From contig NZ_JBBEXD010000009.1 in the NCBI RefSeq assembly GCF_037782385.1, forward strand, positions 130,199 to 194,198: a stretch of DNA of 64,000 nucleotides. Reading direction: 5' to 3'. Positions 40,172 to 49,811 of the stretch are shown here, one piece after another (the first letter of the stretch is position 1; each line of letters begins with the position of its first letter). The notes below the pieces were generated by a model, which worked only from the letters and a program-made list of their open reading frames with translations, was not told where the DNA came from and did no database searches. The position numbers and the translations under genes are program-made. Source of the DNA: Ascidiimonas meishanensis (GTDB lineage Bacteria > Bacteroidota > Bacteroidia > Flavobacteriales > Flavobacteriaceae).

Positions 40172-41584
40172 TTACTTCCCAATACAAAAATTAGCAAAAA
40201 TATTACCCAATAAATCATCACTGGTAATTTCTCCGGTAATTTCTCCAAAATGATATAAAGCCTGTCTTATATCAATCGCTAATAAATCACCACTTACACC
40301 CATATTCATACCTTCCTGTACCTTTTGAATTTCTTCCAATGCTTTCAATAATGCATCATAATGACGGCTATTGGTAACTATAGTTTCGCTAGAGCGAAGC
40401 GAACCAGTATTAACTAGCTCAAGCAAATAATTTTTTAAAGTATCAACACCCTCTTTGGTTTTAGCAGAAAGAAGTAAATAATTAAACTTAGCACGTTCCT
40501 GGGTAAGTTCTTTCAAAAGACTTTCAACTTGATTTTTATCCTCAGGAGACAGCAAATCAATTTTATTAGCAATAACAATTAATGGTTTAAGTGGATGCTT
40601 ATGATGAATATTCTCAATCTCAGTTTTTAATTTTTCAGTGTTCTTACCAGAAGCTTCTGCATTTAAAAGCAAGACCACTACTTGAGCCTGATCTATTTTT
40701 TCAAACGTTTTTTTAATGCCTATGGTTTCCACGATATCTTTAGTGTCTCTTATACCTGCGGTGTCAATAAATCGGAAACCTATGCCTCCTATGCTAATTT
40801 CATCTTCTATGGTATCTCGCGTTGTTCCCGCTACATCACTTACAATGGCCCTTTCTTCATTAAGTAGCGTATTGAGCAACGTAGATTTACCTACATTGGG
40901 TTCCCCCACAATAGCTACTGGAATCCCATTTTTAAGAACGTTTCCAACCGCAAATGAATCTATTAGCTTTTTTAGAACAACTTCTATACGCAGAAGCAGG
41001 GAGGTGAATTGTTCTCGATTGGCAAATTCTACATCTTCTTCGGCAAAATCTAATTCTAGCTCAATAAGGGAGGCAAAGTTGAGAAGTTCTTCTCTAAGTT
41101 TTTTAATTTCATTGCTAAATCCTCCGCGCATTTGTTGCATTGCAATTTGATGAGAAGCCTCTGTATCAGAAGCAATCAAGTCTGCTACAGCTTCGGCCTG
41201 ACTGAGATCCATTTTTCCATTGAGAAATGCACGAAGGGTAAACTCTCCCGCATTAGCCATTCGGCAACCTTTTCTAAGGAGTAACTGAATTATTTCTTGT
41301 TGAATATAAGAGGAGCCATGGCATGATATTTCTACTGTTGGCTCTCCGGTATATGATTTGGTATCTAGAAAAAGTGAGACCAAAACTTCATCTAGTACAC
41401 GTGTTCCATCTAAGATATGTCCTAAATGAAGTGTATGCGTATGTTGTATTAACAAGTCTTTTCCGCTGCAGGAACGAAAAATGGAGGCAACAATGTTTAA
41501 AGCATCTTTTCCCGATACTCTTAGTACCGCAATGGCTCCTGCACCAGAAGGAGTAGCCAAAGCTACAATGGTATCTTTCACCAT
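40172..41584 (-). CDS. mnmE: tRNA modification GTPase MnmE
   Basis: A 470-residue protein with the N-terminal formyl-THF-binding domain (DTIVALATPSGAGAIAVLRVSG), a helical domain with an inserted G domain (GEPNVGKSTLLNTLL, DVAGTTRD, DTAGIRDT, NKID) and the invariant C-terminal CIGK. With MnmG it modifies the wobble uridine of some tRNAs. The length is standard. A good Bacteroidota promoter lies just upstream. Confidence 0.97.
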   Translation of the reverse strand: MVKDTIVALATPSGAGAIAVLRVSGKDALNIVASIFRSCSGKDLLIQHTHTLHLGHILDGTRVLDEVLVSLFLDTKSYTGEPTVEISCHGSSYIQQEIIQLLLRKGCRMANAGEFTLRAFLNGKMDLSQAEAVADLIASDTEASHQIAMQQMRGGFSNEIKKLREELLNFASLIELELDFAEEDVEFANREQFTSLLLRIEVVLKKLIDSFAVGNVLKNGIPVAIVGEPNVGKSTLLNTLLNEERAIVSDVAGTTRDTIEDEISIGGIGFRFIDTAGIRDTKDIVETIGIKKTFEKIDQAQVVVLLLNAEASGKNTEKLKTEIENIHHKHPLKPLIVIANKIDLLSPEDKNQVESLLKELTQERAKFNYLLLSAKTKEGVDTLKNYLLELVNTGSLRSSETIVTNSRHYDALLKALEEIQKVQEGMNMGVSGDLLAIDIRQALYHFGEITGEITSDDLLGNIFANFCIGK

Positions 41585-41600
41585 AGGTTTTTAATTTTTG

Positions 41601-41608
41601 CAAAAGTA
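41601..41608 (-). promoter_or_regulatory. -7 promoter element of mnmE
   Basis: On the minus strand TACTTTTG matches TAnnTTTG and lies 16 bases before the start codon. A TTTG lies about 12 bases further upstream, closer than the usual -33 spacing. Confidence 0.55.
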
Positions 41609-41778
41609 CAAATTGAAGTGCAAAGTAAAGTGATTATGAAAACTGCTTTTAACAGCCTTTAACATTTGAGCATCTAGATGTTAAACTATCTATAAACCCT
41701 GCTGAATATTTGACTTGAAAGCTTTCATTCCTTACTATGTAGCAAATGAATTATTAATTTAAAACTTTAAAACAACAT

Positions 41779-42279
41779 ATGAACTATTTGAATTTAGATC
41801 AAAGTAAAACAGAAAAAACAGTAGTAGAACTCAATATATTATTAGCAGACTATCATATGTATTATCAAAAATTAAGAAATTTTCATTGGAATATTTTAGG
41901 AAAAAACTTTTTTGATTTACACGATAAGTTTGAAGAATTATACGATGAAGCAAAAATAAAAATCGATGAAATAGCAGAACGGATATTAACTTTACGTTTT
42001 CAACCTATCAGTAATTATTCTGAATATTTGAAGCTCTCCAATTTGGAAGAATCAAATGCAACCATTAGTGATAGTGAAATGGTAGAAATTCTATTGAAAG
42101 ACCATGGAAGCATTTTAAAGCAAATGAGAAAAATTGTAGCCACTGCTGGAGATGCGAATGATGAAGGTACTATTGATTTGATCGGAGCCTATATTCGTGA
42201 ACTAGAAAAAACTTCCTGGATGCTAGACGCATGGAGAATGAAAACTACTGAATTTATGATGAAACCTTCTATGTCATAA
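41779..42279 (+). CDS. Dps family ferritin-like DNA-protection protein
   Basis: A 166-residue four-helix protein with the ferroxidase motif LRNFHWNILGKNFFDLHDKFEELYDE near residues 34-60, which supplies the His and Asp/Glu ligands at the dodecamer interface. It oxidises and stores iron and protects DNA from peroxide. It stands alone and is followed by a clear terminator. Confidence 0.93.
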   Translation: MNYLNLDQSKTEKTVVELNILLADYHMYYQKLRNFHWNILGKNFFDLHDKFEELYDEAKIKIDEIAERILTLRFQPISNYSEYLKLSNLEESNATISDSEMVEILLKDHGSILKQMRKIVATAGDANDEGTIDLIGAYIRELEKTSWMLDAWRMKTTEFMMKPSMS

Positions 42280-42388
42280 TTCACATCTCATAAATTAGAA
42301 ATAGGCCTATTAGTAAAATAGTAAAATTAGTTGGTGAAAAGGCAAAATACCATTTCTAAGCTTATTATAGTATTTTAAAATAGGTACC

Positions 42389-42417
42389 AAGTCCGGATAT
42401 AAATTCGGACTTTTTTT
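42389..42417 (+). terminator. rho-independent terminator of the dps-like gene
   Basis: AAGTCCG/CGGACTT stem with 10-base loop followed by a run of T. Confidence 0.85.
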
Positions 42418-42474
42418 ATGTAACAAAAGCAAATTCTGTACGTCTTATTAGTATCAATCAAAAAATCATTAATC

Positions 42475-42813
42475 ATGAAAAACGACAAACAAGTACTTGT
42501 TATTACCCATTTAACTCAATTACTGGATGTAATCACCGGTTTTGGAGGTTTTATAGTACCACTTATTTTATGGCTTACACAACGCGATAAGATACTAGCG
42601 ATGGATGAACATGGAAAATCTATTATAAATTTTCAAATAAGTATGTTTATCTATGCATTAATTTGTGTGCCACTAATCTTATTATTTGGTTTAGGTCTTT
42701 TAGGACTGTTATTTATAGGGATATTTTGTTTTATTTTTCCTATTGTAAATGCCATAAGAGCGAGCAATGGAGATGCACCCAATTACCCATTATCAATAAG
42801 AATTATTTCGTAA
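42475..42813 (+). CDS. DUF4870 (Tic20-like) membrane protein
   Basis: A 112-residue protein with three membrane segments and the family pattern THLTQLLDVITGFGGFIVPLILWLTQRDK, DEHGKSIINFQIS and the C-terminal IVNAIRASNGDAPNYPLSI. The function of the family is not established. Confidence 0.9.
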   Translation: MKNDKQVLVITHLTQLLDVITGFGGFIVPLILWLTQRDKILAMDEHGKSIINFQISMFIYALICVPLILLFGLGLLGLLFIGIFCFIFPIVNAIRASNGDAPNYPLSIRIIS

Positions 42814-42841
42814 TTATATTTTAAAAAGTGTATTTAATTAT

Positions 42842-42872
42842 AAAGCCCTGATAGAAAATCTATTAGGGCTTT
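42842..42872 (+). terminator. terminator-like hairpin after the DUF4870 gene
   Basis: AAAGCCCT pairs with AGGGCTTT around a 15-base loop that can pair further (GATAGA/TATT partly). The T-tract is short. Confidence 0.6.
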
Positions 42873-43040
42873 GTAGTTAGTATACAGTAAATTGGGTTAC
42901 TTAACTTTTTGTCAAAATAGTTATAAAACAATTTTCCTTTTTTTAGTTTTAAGAGTATCTTGTATTTAGAATTAAATTCCCTTAAATAAATTAAAATACG
43001 TCCTCACAAGAATGTCTTATAAACCAATCTTCTTATCCGT

Positions 43041-43706
43041 ATGATGAATAGGCTACAAACGGTGGTTTTTGACCTTGATGATACGCTATATAAGGAACTA
43101 GAATATTTGCAATCTGCCTATAAAGAAATTGCTATTTTTTTAGAATCTAAGATTGGAGTGTCTCACCTTGAGATTCTTCAGGAAATGCTTGATTGGTATC
43201 AAAATGGTGAAAACGCATTCAAATTAGTGCTAGAAAAATATGAAACAGCCTATTTAGAAACTGACCTTCTTCTGAAGATGTATAGAAATCATGTTCCTAG
43301 TATAAAGCTATCAAATGAGGGAAAACATGTTTTAAATAGTTTAAAGGAATTAGGGATTTCAATGGGAATAATGACAGATGGTAGAAGTATACAACAACGT
43401 AATAAGATCAAGGTACTTGAATTAGAAAACTATACAAAAGATATTTTAATTTCAGAAGAGTTTGGCTCTGAAAAACCAGATGAGCGCAACTATCAACACT
43501 TCATGAAAAAGTATCCAACAGCCAATTATTTTTATATTGGTGATAACACAAAGAAAGACTTTGTTACTGCCAATAAACTAGGATGGACTACAATTTGTTT
43601 GCTGGATAACGGCAGTAACGTCCATCAACAGAATTTTACGCTTCCCAAAGCGTATTTACCGAAACATAAAATTCATAGTTTGACTGAAATCTTAGATTTG
43701 CTATAA
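43041..43706 (+). CDS. HAD-superfamily phosphatase (YjjG/PynA-like)
   Basis: A 221-residue HAD hydrolase: motif I VFDLDDTLY, motif II GIMTDGR, motif III Lys in GSEKPDERNY, and motif IV YIGDNTKKD. A helical cap lies between motifs I and II. It is a cytoplasmic phosphatase; substrate not predictable. Two ATG codons in a row make the exact start uncertain by one residue. Confidence 0.85.
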   Translation: MMNRLQTVVFDLDDTLYKELEYLQSAYKEIAIFLESKIGVSHLEILQEMLDWYQNGENAFKLVLEKYETAYLETDLLLKMYRNHVPSIKLSNEGKHVLNSLKELGISMGIMTDGRSIQQRNKIKVLELENYTKDILISEEFGSEKPDERNYQHFMKKYPTANYFYIGDNTKKDFVTANKLGWTTICLLDNGSNVHQQNFTLPKAYLPKHKIHSLTEILDLL

Positions 43707-43745
43707 TATCTGATTGAGTTTTTTTATACCGTTAAGTCACATAAC

Positions 43746-43776
43746 AAAAGACGCAGGTACAAACTACGTCTTTTTG
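43746..43776 (+). terminator. rho-independent terminator of the HAD gene
   Basis: AAAAGACG/CGTCTTTT stem around a 13-base loop with a following T-run. Confidence 0.75.
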
Positions 43777-43832
43777 TTTCTTATATTAATGGTTCTATAT
43801 AGTTTTATAGCAGCCATTACGTTGCTATATTT

Positions 43833-44753
43833 TTAAGGAAGAACTGCAAAACTTTTGTCAATTGAAAAAAGTACAGTAGAGATTTTCCAACCTTGATCAG
43901 GAGTAGCAACTAATGTTGAAAGAATCTGTCCTTTTTCAAGAAATAGACCATCTTTTTTGATCGTATATTTTGCCGATAGTAAGGCTGTAAATTGATCTTC
44001 TATATCAATCTTGAAATTTTTAAAGTCAATCTGAAGATTAGAATTACTGGTATCTAGCGTTTCAAAAAATGCTGCTGCACTATGTTTTTCATTGCTGTAT
44101 TGATCTTGAAAAAGGGTTTTAAATCTAAAACAGGGTGCCGTATTGCTTACAAACAGACTTTCAAATAATTCTAAATTATTGTCTTTAAATGCTTGTTCAA
44201 AATTATAAAATACGGTTTCTGGCACTTCTTCTATAGGTCCTAAATTTTCATAATTTGTGGTGTCATCTGGGAATGTCACCGTAGAGGAAAGATTTAGTAT
44301 TTTCCAATCATCTGGTGTTTGAATATATACAAAAATATCGTTTCCGAATAAATCTGGTTCTCCATCTCGAAATCCTTGAAACGAATGGCTATCTGCTGCC
44401 ATTCCTTTTTTTACGACAAAATTAATACCGCTGTATATTGGGAAATATTCATAGTCCCAGCTAGTAAAAAAACCTATCCATTGATCTCTTGTCAAACTTA
44501 AGATGTTAGGAGCTCCATAATTTTTTAGCACAAAATTTATGGTTGAAGACTCAGATAGATATAAAGCTGCGTGCCCTTCTGCATCTTTTTCTTCTTCTGT
44601 AACCCCAAAGTCTACTAGAATTTCATTTAAACGATCTATAGTTTCGTCTTTGGGTTGTGTAGATCCTGAAAAGTCATTAATGCAACTTGTAAATAACAAG
44701 ATAACAATGGTTATTACTGTTGTGGTTTTTAGAAAATAAGAATTTGCTTTCAT
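43833..44753 (-). CDS. lipoprotein with NTF2/SnoaL-like C-terminal domain
   Basis: The start at 44753 gives a normal lipoprotein signal (ITIVILLFTSCIND); an upstream ATG at 44825 would add 24 residues and bury it. The N-terminal half (about 30-175) is not recognised. The C-terminal half (about 185-306) has the pattern of an NTF2-like fold (FYNFEQAFKDNNLELFESLF, TALLSAKYTI, GWKISTVLFSI). No enzyme motif is clear. It lies 106 bases downstream of the AraC-type regulator on the same strand. Confidence 0.65.
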   Translation of the reverse strand: MKANSYFLKTTTVITIVILLFTSCINDFSGSTQPKDETIDRLNEILVDFGVTEEEKDAEGHAALYLSESSTINFVLKNYGAPNILSLTRDQWIGFFTSWDYEYFPIYSGINFVVKKGMAADSHSFQGFRDGEPDLFGNDIFVYIQTPDDWKILNLSSTVTFPDDTTNYENLGPIEEVPETVFYNFEQAFKDNNLELFESLFVSNTAPCFRFKTLFQDQYSNEKHSAAAFFETLDTSNSNLQIDFKNFKIDIEDQFTALLSAKYTIKKDGLFLEKGQILSTLVATPDQGWKISTVLFSIDKSFAVLP

Positions 44754-44858
44754 TGTAGAAATATTTATTTGGTTAATACTTCTGCAATAGTAGAGAGCTA
44801 ATTCTTTATGAACGTTCGTGTACATGCAAACGAACCAAATAATAACAGATTTAGGCGC

Positions 44859-45944
44859 TTATGAGGCTATTTGATTCACATATTGACTCGGTGTACATTG
44901 ATATACTTGTTTAAAAGACTTATTAAAGGTGGTCTTAGAATTGAATCCTACTTCGTAAGCTAATCCAAGAAGAGTATGCTCTTTATGTTCTTGATTTTTC
45001 AATTTTTCTATAAAGTGCTTCAATCGATACGAATTGACAAAATCATAAAAATTCTGATGATAATGAGAGTTGATCAAATTGGATAATTTGGTAGCACCAA
45101 TTCCAATTTCAGAGGCAAGTTCCTGAAGAGAAAGTGTAGGATTTAGGTAAAGTTGATTCTCTGAAATGGTTTTTTCCAATAACATCTTTAATTGTCTTAT
45201 TTCTTCTTTGGAATTTTCTTTTACAGGCAATTTCTTTAGTTGATAAGGAATGTTTAGAATCTCTGGTTTATTTAAACTGATATAAGACACGAGATAGATT
45301 AAAAATGGAATAATGATCCAGCCAATATAAAGTTTCGTAAATGGAAATATAGTAACTCCAAAGAAAAAATCAAGAGCAAATAAAATAGAAATAAGGTCGC
45401 CCAATAACAGACCTATTAAAAAGATGGAAAGATACCAGACCTTAGGTTTGAAAGAAACTGTACTTTTCGCATTTTTCTTAAACCGTAGCAGCAGCACTAC
45501 TGTTTTGACAAAATAATATAATGTCCATGCAATTAAAAATGGAAAGATAAAAAACCATTCTATTCTCAAAAAATTTGAAGTAGGAGACCATATAGGTAAG
45601 AAGAAAGTTATTCCGTATATAACGTGTAAAGCAGCAGGGATAAAATAGTAGCTGTTTACTAATCTAGTTTTTGAGTTAGGAAATAGGAAGGCTTTAAAGT
45701 AATTATAGATGAAAGGTCCAAATAAAAATGCTAAAGAATCTATAAAAGCAATCGTATGAAAAGGCAATATTTGGTATACCACCGTTAATAAATAAATAAG
45801 CAAAGATAAAGTGCTAACAAATAGCAATATAGAAAGTTCTTTGTTTGAAGTTTTATTTCCATGATGATGCTTTGGCAAAAAAATGCTTAGAAAAAACCCT
45901 TGGATAACGCCTAGCAATAACAGTATAGAAACCCAGTCGTTCAT
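44859..45944 (-). CDS. membrane-bound AraC-family transcriptional regulator
   Basis: About 220 N-terminal residues form seven hydrophobic segments (LLLLGVIQGFFLSIFL and so on), followed by a linker and a C-terminal AraC helix-turn-helix domain (LSLQELASEIGIGATKLSNLIN and LLGLAYEVGFNSKTTFNKSFKQ, ending TPSQYVNQ). Such seven-helix AraC proteins are frequent in Flavobacteria; ligand and targets are unknown. The downstream lipoprotein gene is a possible partner. Confidence 0.88.
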   Translation of the reverse strand: MNDWVSILLLLGVIQGFFLSIFLPKHHHGNKTSNKELSILLFVSTLSLLIYLLTVVYQILPFHTIAFIDSLAFLFGPFIYNYFKAFLFPNSKTRLVNSYYFIPAALHVIYGITFFLPIWSPTSNFLRIEWFFIFPFLIAWTLYYFVKTVVLLLRFKKNAKSTVSFKPKVWYLSIFLIGLLLGDLISILFALDFFFGVTIFPFTKLYIGWIIIPFLIYLVSYISLNKPEILNIPYQLKKLPVKENSKEEIRQLKMLLEKTISENQLYLNPTLSLQELASEIGIGATKLSNLINSHYHQNFYDFVNSYRLKHFIEKLKNQEHKEHTLLGLAYEVGFNSKTTFNKSFKQVYQCTPSQYVNQIAS

Positions 45945-46125
45945 ATTGATATAGTATGATATAACAAATATATTTGTTAAGCGTAAGTATCCGGTTACTT
46001 TGATAGAAAAATATTCTAAAATTTCATAGTTCTTAAAGCACTAATAAAATTATCATGAATAGTAAAAGTGGGATTTCTTTTTTATTATAATCAGGCTAGT
46101 TATTGAATTTTGATAAGTCAAGGCA

Positions 46126-46926
46126 TTAGATCTTCAGAGATGCTTCAAAAATAGTAACAGCATGTCCCATGATTTGTACCCTATTATCTCTTAATCCTAC
46201 TTGCAATCTTCCTGTGCGTTTAGAAAGTTGTAAAGAATGCATATCTTTTTTATCTAACTTTTCTGCCCATAAAGGCGTTAAAGCGCAATGGGCTGATCCT
46301 GTTACAGGATCTTCATCTATTCCTAAGGATGGTGCAAAACATCTTACTACAAAATCAATCTCATCTTCATCGCTTTTTGCTGTGATCATTAGATGTCCTA
46401 ATCTACTTTTCTTTATTAAATCAAAATCGGGTAGGGCAGATAGAATTTCATTTTCATCATTGGCTACTGCAATAATCCAATCATAACTACTTGCATAAAC
46501 TTCCAATGGCTCAAAACCTATCATATTTTTAAATTGAAAAGGGGTAGCAATTTTAGTCAAAGGGTACTTAGGAAAATCCATAACTAAGGCATCATTATTT
46601 CTCTCAACAGATAAATTCGCTTCTTTTGCCTTAAATAAGATTGGTTTTGATTTAGAGGTCAATCCTAACTCATAAACAATGTGTGCACTTGCTAAGGTGG
46701 CGTGACCACACAGCGGTACCTCATGAGTAGGTGTGAAATAGCGAATATTAAAACCAGTATCTGATGGAAGTAGGAAAGCGGTTTCAGATAAATTCATTTC
46801 CGCTGCCATATTTTGCATCCATGTTTCAGTAACAGAATGGTCAATAATCATGACTCCAGCAGGGTTGCCTTTAAAAGGTTTTTTGGTAAAGGCATCTACA
46901 TGGTATATTTTATTCGTATAAATCAT
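46126..46926 (-). CDS. PhzF family isomerase-like protein
   Basis: A 266-residue protein with the family signatures VDAFTKKPFKGNPAGVMI, the Glu in MNLSETAFLL that serves as acid/base in PhzF, RYFTPTHEVPLCGHATLASAH and the DPVTGSAHCALTPLW block. Cytoplasmic; related proteins isomerise or epimerise small metabolites. No phenazine genes are nearby, so the substrate is open. Confidence 0.9.
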   Translation of the reverse strand: MIYTNKIYHVDAFTKKPFKGNPAGVMIIDHSVTETWMQNMAAEMNLSETAFLLPSDTGFNIRYFTPTHEVPLCGHATLASAHIVYELGLTSKSKPILFKAKEANLSVERNNDALVMDFPKYPLTKIATPFQFKNMIGFEPLEVYASSYDWIIAVANDENEILSALPDFDLIKKSRLGHLMITAKSDEDEIDFVVRCFAPSLGIDEDPVTGSAHCALTPLWAEKLDKKDMHSLQLSKRTGRLQVGLRDNRVQIMGHAVTIFEASLKI

Positions 46927-47044
46927 AATTTATGTTTTTTTATTTGGGGAGTTCATTTGTTAGATAGCTTATAACACAATCTAGATTTTATACCAGTAAA
47001 TCTCTGCTACAACTATTTCGATGTTTAAGTGAGTTTGCATATTG

Positions 47045-48268
47045 TTATTTGATAATTAATTTTATCGCTTTTTCCAATATCTCATCTCTTTGAGTGGTTG
47101 TTTGTTTGATATAATGAGTTGGTATATAATCTTCCCTAAGAGTACCATTTAAATGAAACAATTTGGTGGTAGCTATCTTATACTTGTATCTTTGATGTTT
47201 AAACGAAAAATCATACACTTCTCCTGCAAGCCTTCTCATTTTAGTACCCACAACTGGCCCTCTTTTCATACCTTCAAATCCAATAGCGAGGCCTTCTCCC
47301 ATACTTCCTGTCCACCTACCTACTAAAATCAATATGGGTTTTTTGTAGGTTTCTAGCCTGGGAGTCACGTATTCTACCCAACTTCTCTCAATATTAGGGT
47401 TGTTTGGAGATGTAGCTATGAATGAATGTTTTTGATAAGGTTTGGGCTCGTTTATAAATCTACTCATAATGCCTCTTGCCTCATAAGAATCTCCACCAAA
47501 TACCGTATTCCTTAAATCAATAATAATACCTTTTGTATCTAGTAACTTGCCTAATTCTTTATCAAATTCAGTAACCAGATTGTCATTACCTAGAGAATTA
47601 TTAATTCTGATAACTCCGACATCTTTCATGATTTTTGATGTGAGTAGCTTTGTATGATTTTTAAGTTTGATAAGATCCAAATCAAGTTTAACTATTCGGA
47701 GGTCAGATAAACGTAAAGTGATTACTCTTTTATTGTTATACCTACCTGCCAAAGTCTTGTTAGCGATCCATTCTCTTACTTCTTTATTTTTTTTATCCTG
47801 ACAGCATGTTGGGAAATTCTCTATAGCAATCTGAAAGTCTATATCATTAATTTTAATGATTTCGGCATCTATTAAATTGTAAGGTAACTTTTCAATGTTT
47901 GTTTGCCAAACCTGCGAAATTATCCATTTACCATTTTCAAAAACAGTATAGATAGGTGCAAACAGTCTAAAAGAAGAATTTCTATGGGTAGTAAGCGTAA
48001 GATGATTATCGTAAAATTCATCCAGTAAGTATTCAAAAAAAAGTACCGTATCTTCTTCTGTTTTGAGGGTATCTATTCTTTTTTGATAATGAGTCTTTAT
48101 ACAGTTTAGGTCTACATTTTTTTCTTCCAAATAGATATAATACCGAGATAGATTTTGTATAATTTCATTTAAATCTTCTATAATTCTATCTTTTTCTACC
48201 GTCTTACTCTGTGAAAACCCAATAGAAAAAGTAAATAGTATCACTAATATCAAAAATGGTTTCTTCAT
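47045..48268 (-). CDS. S41 family (C-terminal processing-like) serine peptidase, secreted
   Basis: A signal peptide (LFTFSIGFSQS) precedes a 390-residue body that ends in an S41 tail-specific-protease core: VGVIRINNSLG, GIIIDLRNTVFGG, KPILILVGRWTGSMGEG with nucleophile Ser322, and GPVVGTKMRRLAGEV. The N-terminal part resembles the tricorn-core/helical cap region. Likely periplasmic or outer-membrane side. It forms a single unit; the next gene upstream is 299 bases away. Confidence 0.8.
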   Translation of the reverse strand: MKKPFLILVILFTFSIGFSQSKTVEKDRIIEDLNEIIQNLSRYYIYLEEKNVDLNCIKTHYQKRIDTLKTEEDTVLFFEYLLDEFYDNHLTLTTHRNSSFRLFAPIYTVFENGKWIISQVWQTNIEKLPYNLIDAEIIKINDIDFQIAIENFPTCCQDKKNKEVREWIANKTLAGRYNNKRVITLRLSDLRIVKLDLDLIKLKNHTKLLTSKIMKDVGVIRINNSLGNDNLVTEFDKELGKLLDTKGIIIDLRNTVFGGDSYEARGIMSRFINEPKPYQKHSFIATSPNNPNIERSWVEYVTPRLETYKKPILILVGRWTGSMGEGLAIGFEGMKRGPVVGTKMRRLAGEVYDFSFKHQRYKYKIATTKLFHLNGTLREDYIPTHYIKQTTTQRDEILEKAIKLIIK

Positions 48269-48567
48269 TTCGCAGTATAATCTTTATTCAAAACAATAAT
48301 TATGTATAGATAATTGATACCGTGAAATTACTTAATAATAGGTAGATTTGCCACTTTATATGAGCTCATCTGCTAATTTCTAATCTGAGATTTCTTGAAT
48401 ATTATAGGAATTAAGAAGAAATCAGAGATATTTGTACTCTAAGTATTAATTCTTTGAGGGTCTTTAATTACAGCACTAACACTTGTTAGTACTTGGATAA
48501 GTGCTTTTTGAGGAATCTATTTCAGATATTCTGGTAGTTAAGGCATTACAATTGACTTTTTTATGGC
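48269..48567. other. intergenic region with nested inverted repeats
   Basis: No gene seen. AGCACT at 48472-48477 pairs with AAGTGCT at 48499-48505, enclosing CTAACA-2-TGTTAG. The T-run is on the plus side, where no gene ends, so it is not an obvious terminator. Confidence 0.45.
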
Positions 48568-49092
48568 TTACTCCCACATTTTCTGCTCCATATTCTTAAT
48601 AATTTTCACTAATTGAAGTTTAAAATCACCATTATTTTCTAGCACTAGTAGATATTCTGATTGTGTATGAAAATAGGATGTGAGGGAGTACTCACCTTTA
48701 AAGGATAATACGTATTTATCATGACCCTTTGCTTTCCATGTTGCATTTTCTAAAAATAATATTCCGTTTTTACATCTCGGTCCTTCAAATAAATCAGTAA
48801 AATGGATCGTACCATCTGTTTTGAATTCAAAAGAATATTTGAATTCTTCTAAAGGCTTTTCTTTTTTTAGATTAAAACCTTCTTTCATGTAGCTATAAAA
48901 ATTGGTCGTATAATAAGTACCTAAAATTTTATCAGGATCAGGCAGCGTATCCATTTCAATTTGAAGGTTATCTCCTGAAGTATGCACCTTTGCATAAGGC
49001 ATTAAAAATTTTATTTTACTTTCAGTTTTCTGAATGCCTTGTATTCCATATAAAATACAGAGGATAAGTAATAATCTGTTTAGACTTTGCAT
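48568..49092 (-). CDS. exported protein of unknown function
   Basis: Not recognised. The ATG at 49092 gives a signal-peptide-like start (MQSLNRLLLILCILYGIQG); an ATG at 49122 adds ten residues. The remaining 150 residues are beta-rich with a lipocalin-like alternation (FEFKTDGTIHFTDLFEG, ATWKAKGHDKYVLSF, YLLVLENNGDFKLQLV). It resembles small secreted lipocalin-like proteins of Flavobacteria but has no firm assignment. Confidence 0.6.
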   Translation of the reverse strand: MQSLNRLLLILCILYGIQGIQKTESKIKFLMPYAKVHTSGDNLQIEMDTLPDPDKILGTYYTTNFYSYMKEGFNLKKEKPLEEFKYSFEFKTDGTIHFTDLFEGPRCKNGILFLENATWKAKGHDKYVLSFKGEYSLTSYFHTQSEYLLVLENNGDFKLQLVKIIKNMEQKMWE

Positions 49093-49122
49093 TTGATTAA
49101 AAGATTTAGAGTTTAATAACAT

Positions 49123-49811
49123 TACATTGCTAACAAGTATTGAGAAAGCGGTAAACCCCCTAATTCTTTTTTCTTCTTTTACTAAACTTTTCTACTTTTA
49201 AGCATCAGTACTTGATTGCAGTATGGTTTAATATATTCATTATCAATAGTGAATTGTTGGCATTCACTGATCAAAGTTTTATCAATCTATTTAATTTGCG
49301 GCTTTTATAAATTGGATTTTTCTTTTCTCAACGGGGTCATTATGCCAAAATGGTTTAACACCGGATATGAGTTCTCATTTTGGCGAATCATAGTAACGGT
49401 TTTGTAACTATCATTTACAGGAAGCTAGACAGTAGCTTCTATAAGGCCAACGCGTTCTTGGGTGTTCTATTGAATATTGGTTCTTGTATGATCTTCTGGG
49501 GTAAGATTTATTTTTTCATGAAGATTACATATTCCCTGCTTCAGACGTTCCTTTTCTATATCTATCAATGGGTTTATCACAAAAATAATTTCATGAATAG
49601 GAATCTTTTAAGTTTTGTGGTGACTTTGGGATTTAATTTTTGGGGGATAAGTTTCTCAACAAATACATCTAAATAATTGCTTATATTTTAAGTAATAAAC
49701 AATACCTAAATGATTTTAGGGGGTTAACTAAGAAAATTAGCAACAAAAAAAGTTTAGCAAGTTTTAGATATTTAAAAGACAGATAATAATTAATTTAAAA
49801 TATAATAAGTA
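49123..49811. other. 690-base region without supported gene
   Basis: Short plus-strand frames (49216-49407 and 49380-49676) encode hydrophobic stretches, but starts, codon use and lack of family features do not support real genes. They could be remnants of one frameshifted membrane gene. Confidence 0.4.

Noticed and set aside
49216..49676. Two overlapping plus-strand frames of 63 and 98 codons with hydrophobic stretches
   Set aside because: Composition looks like translated AT-rich spacer, no conserved motif, no matching neighbour; only a faint chance of a frameshifted gene.
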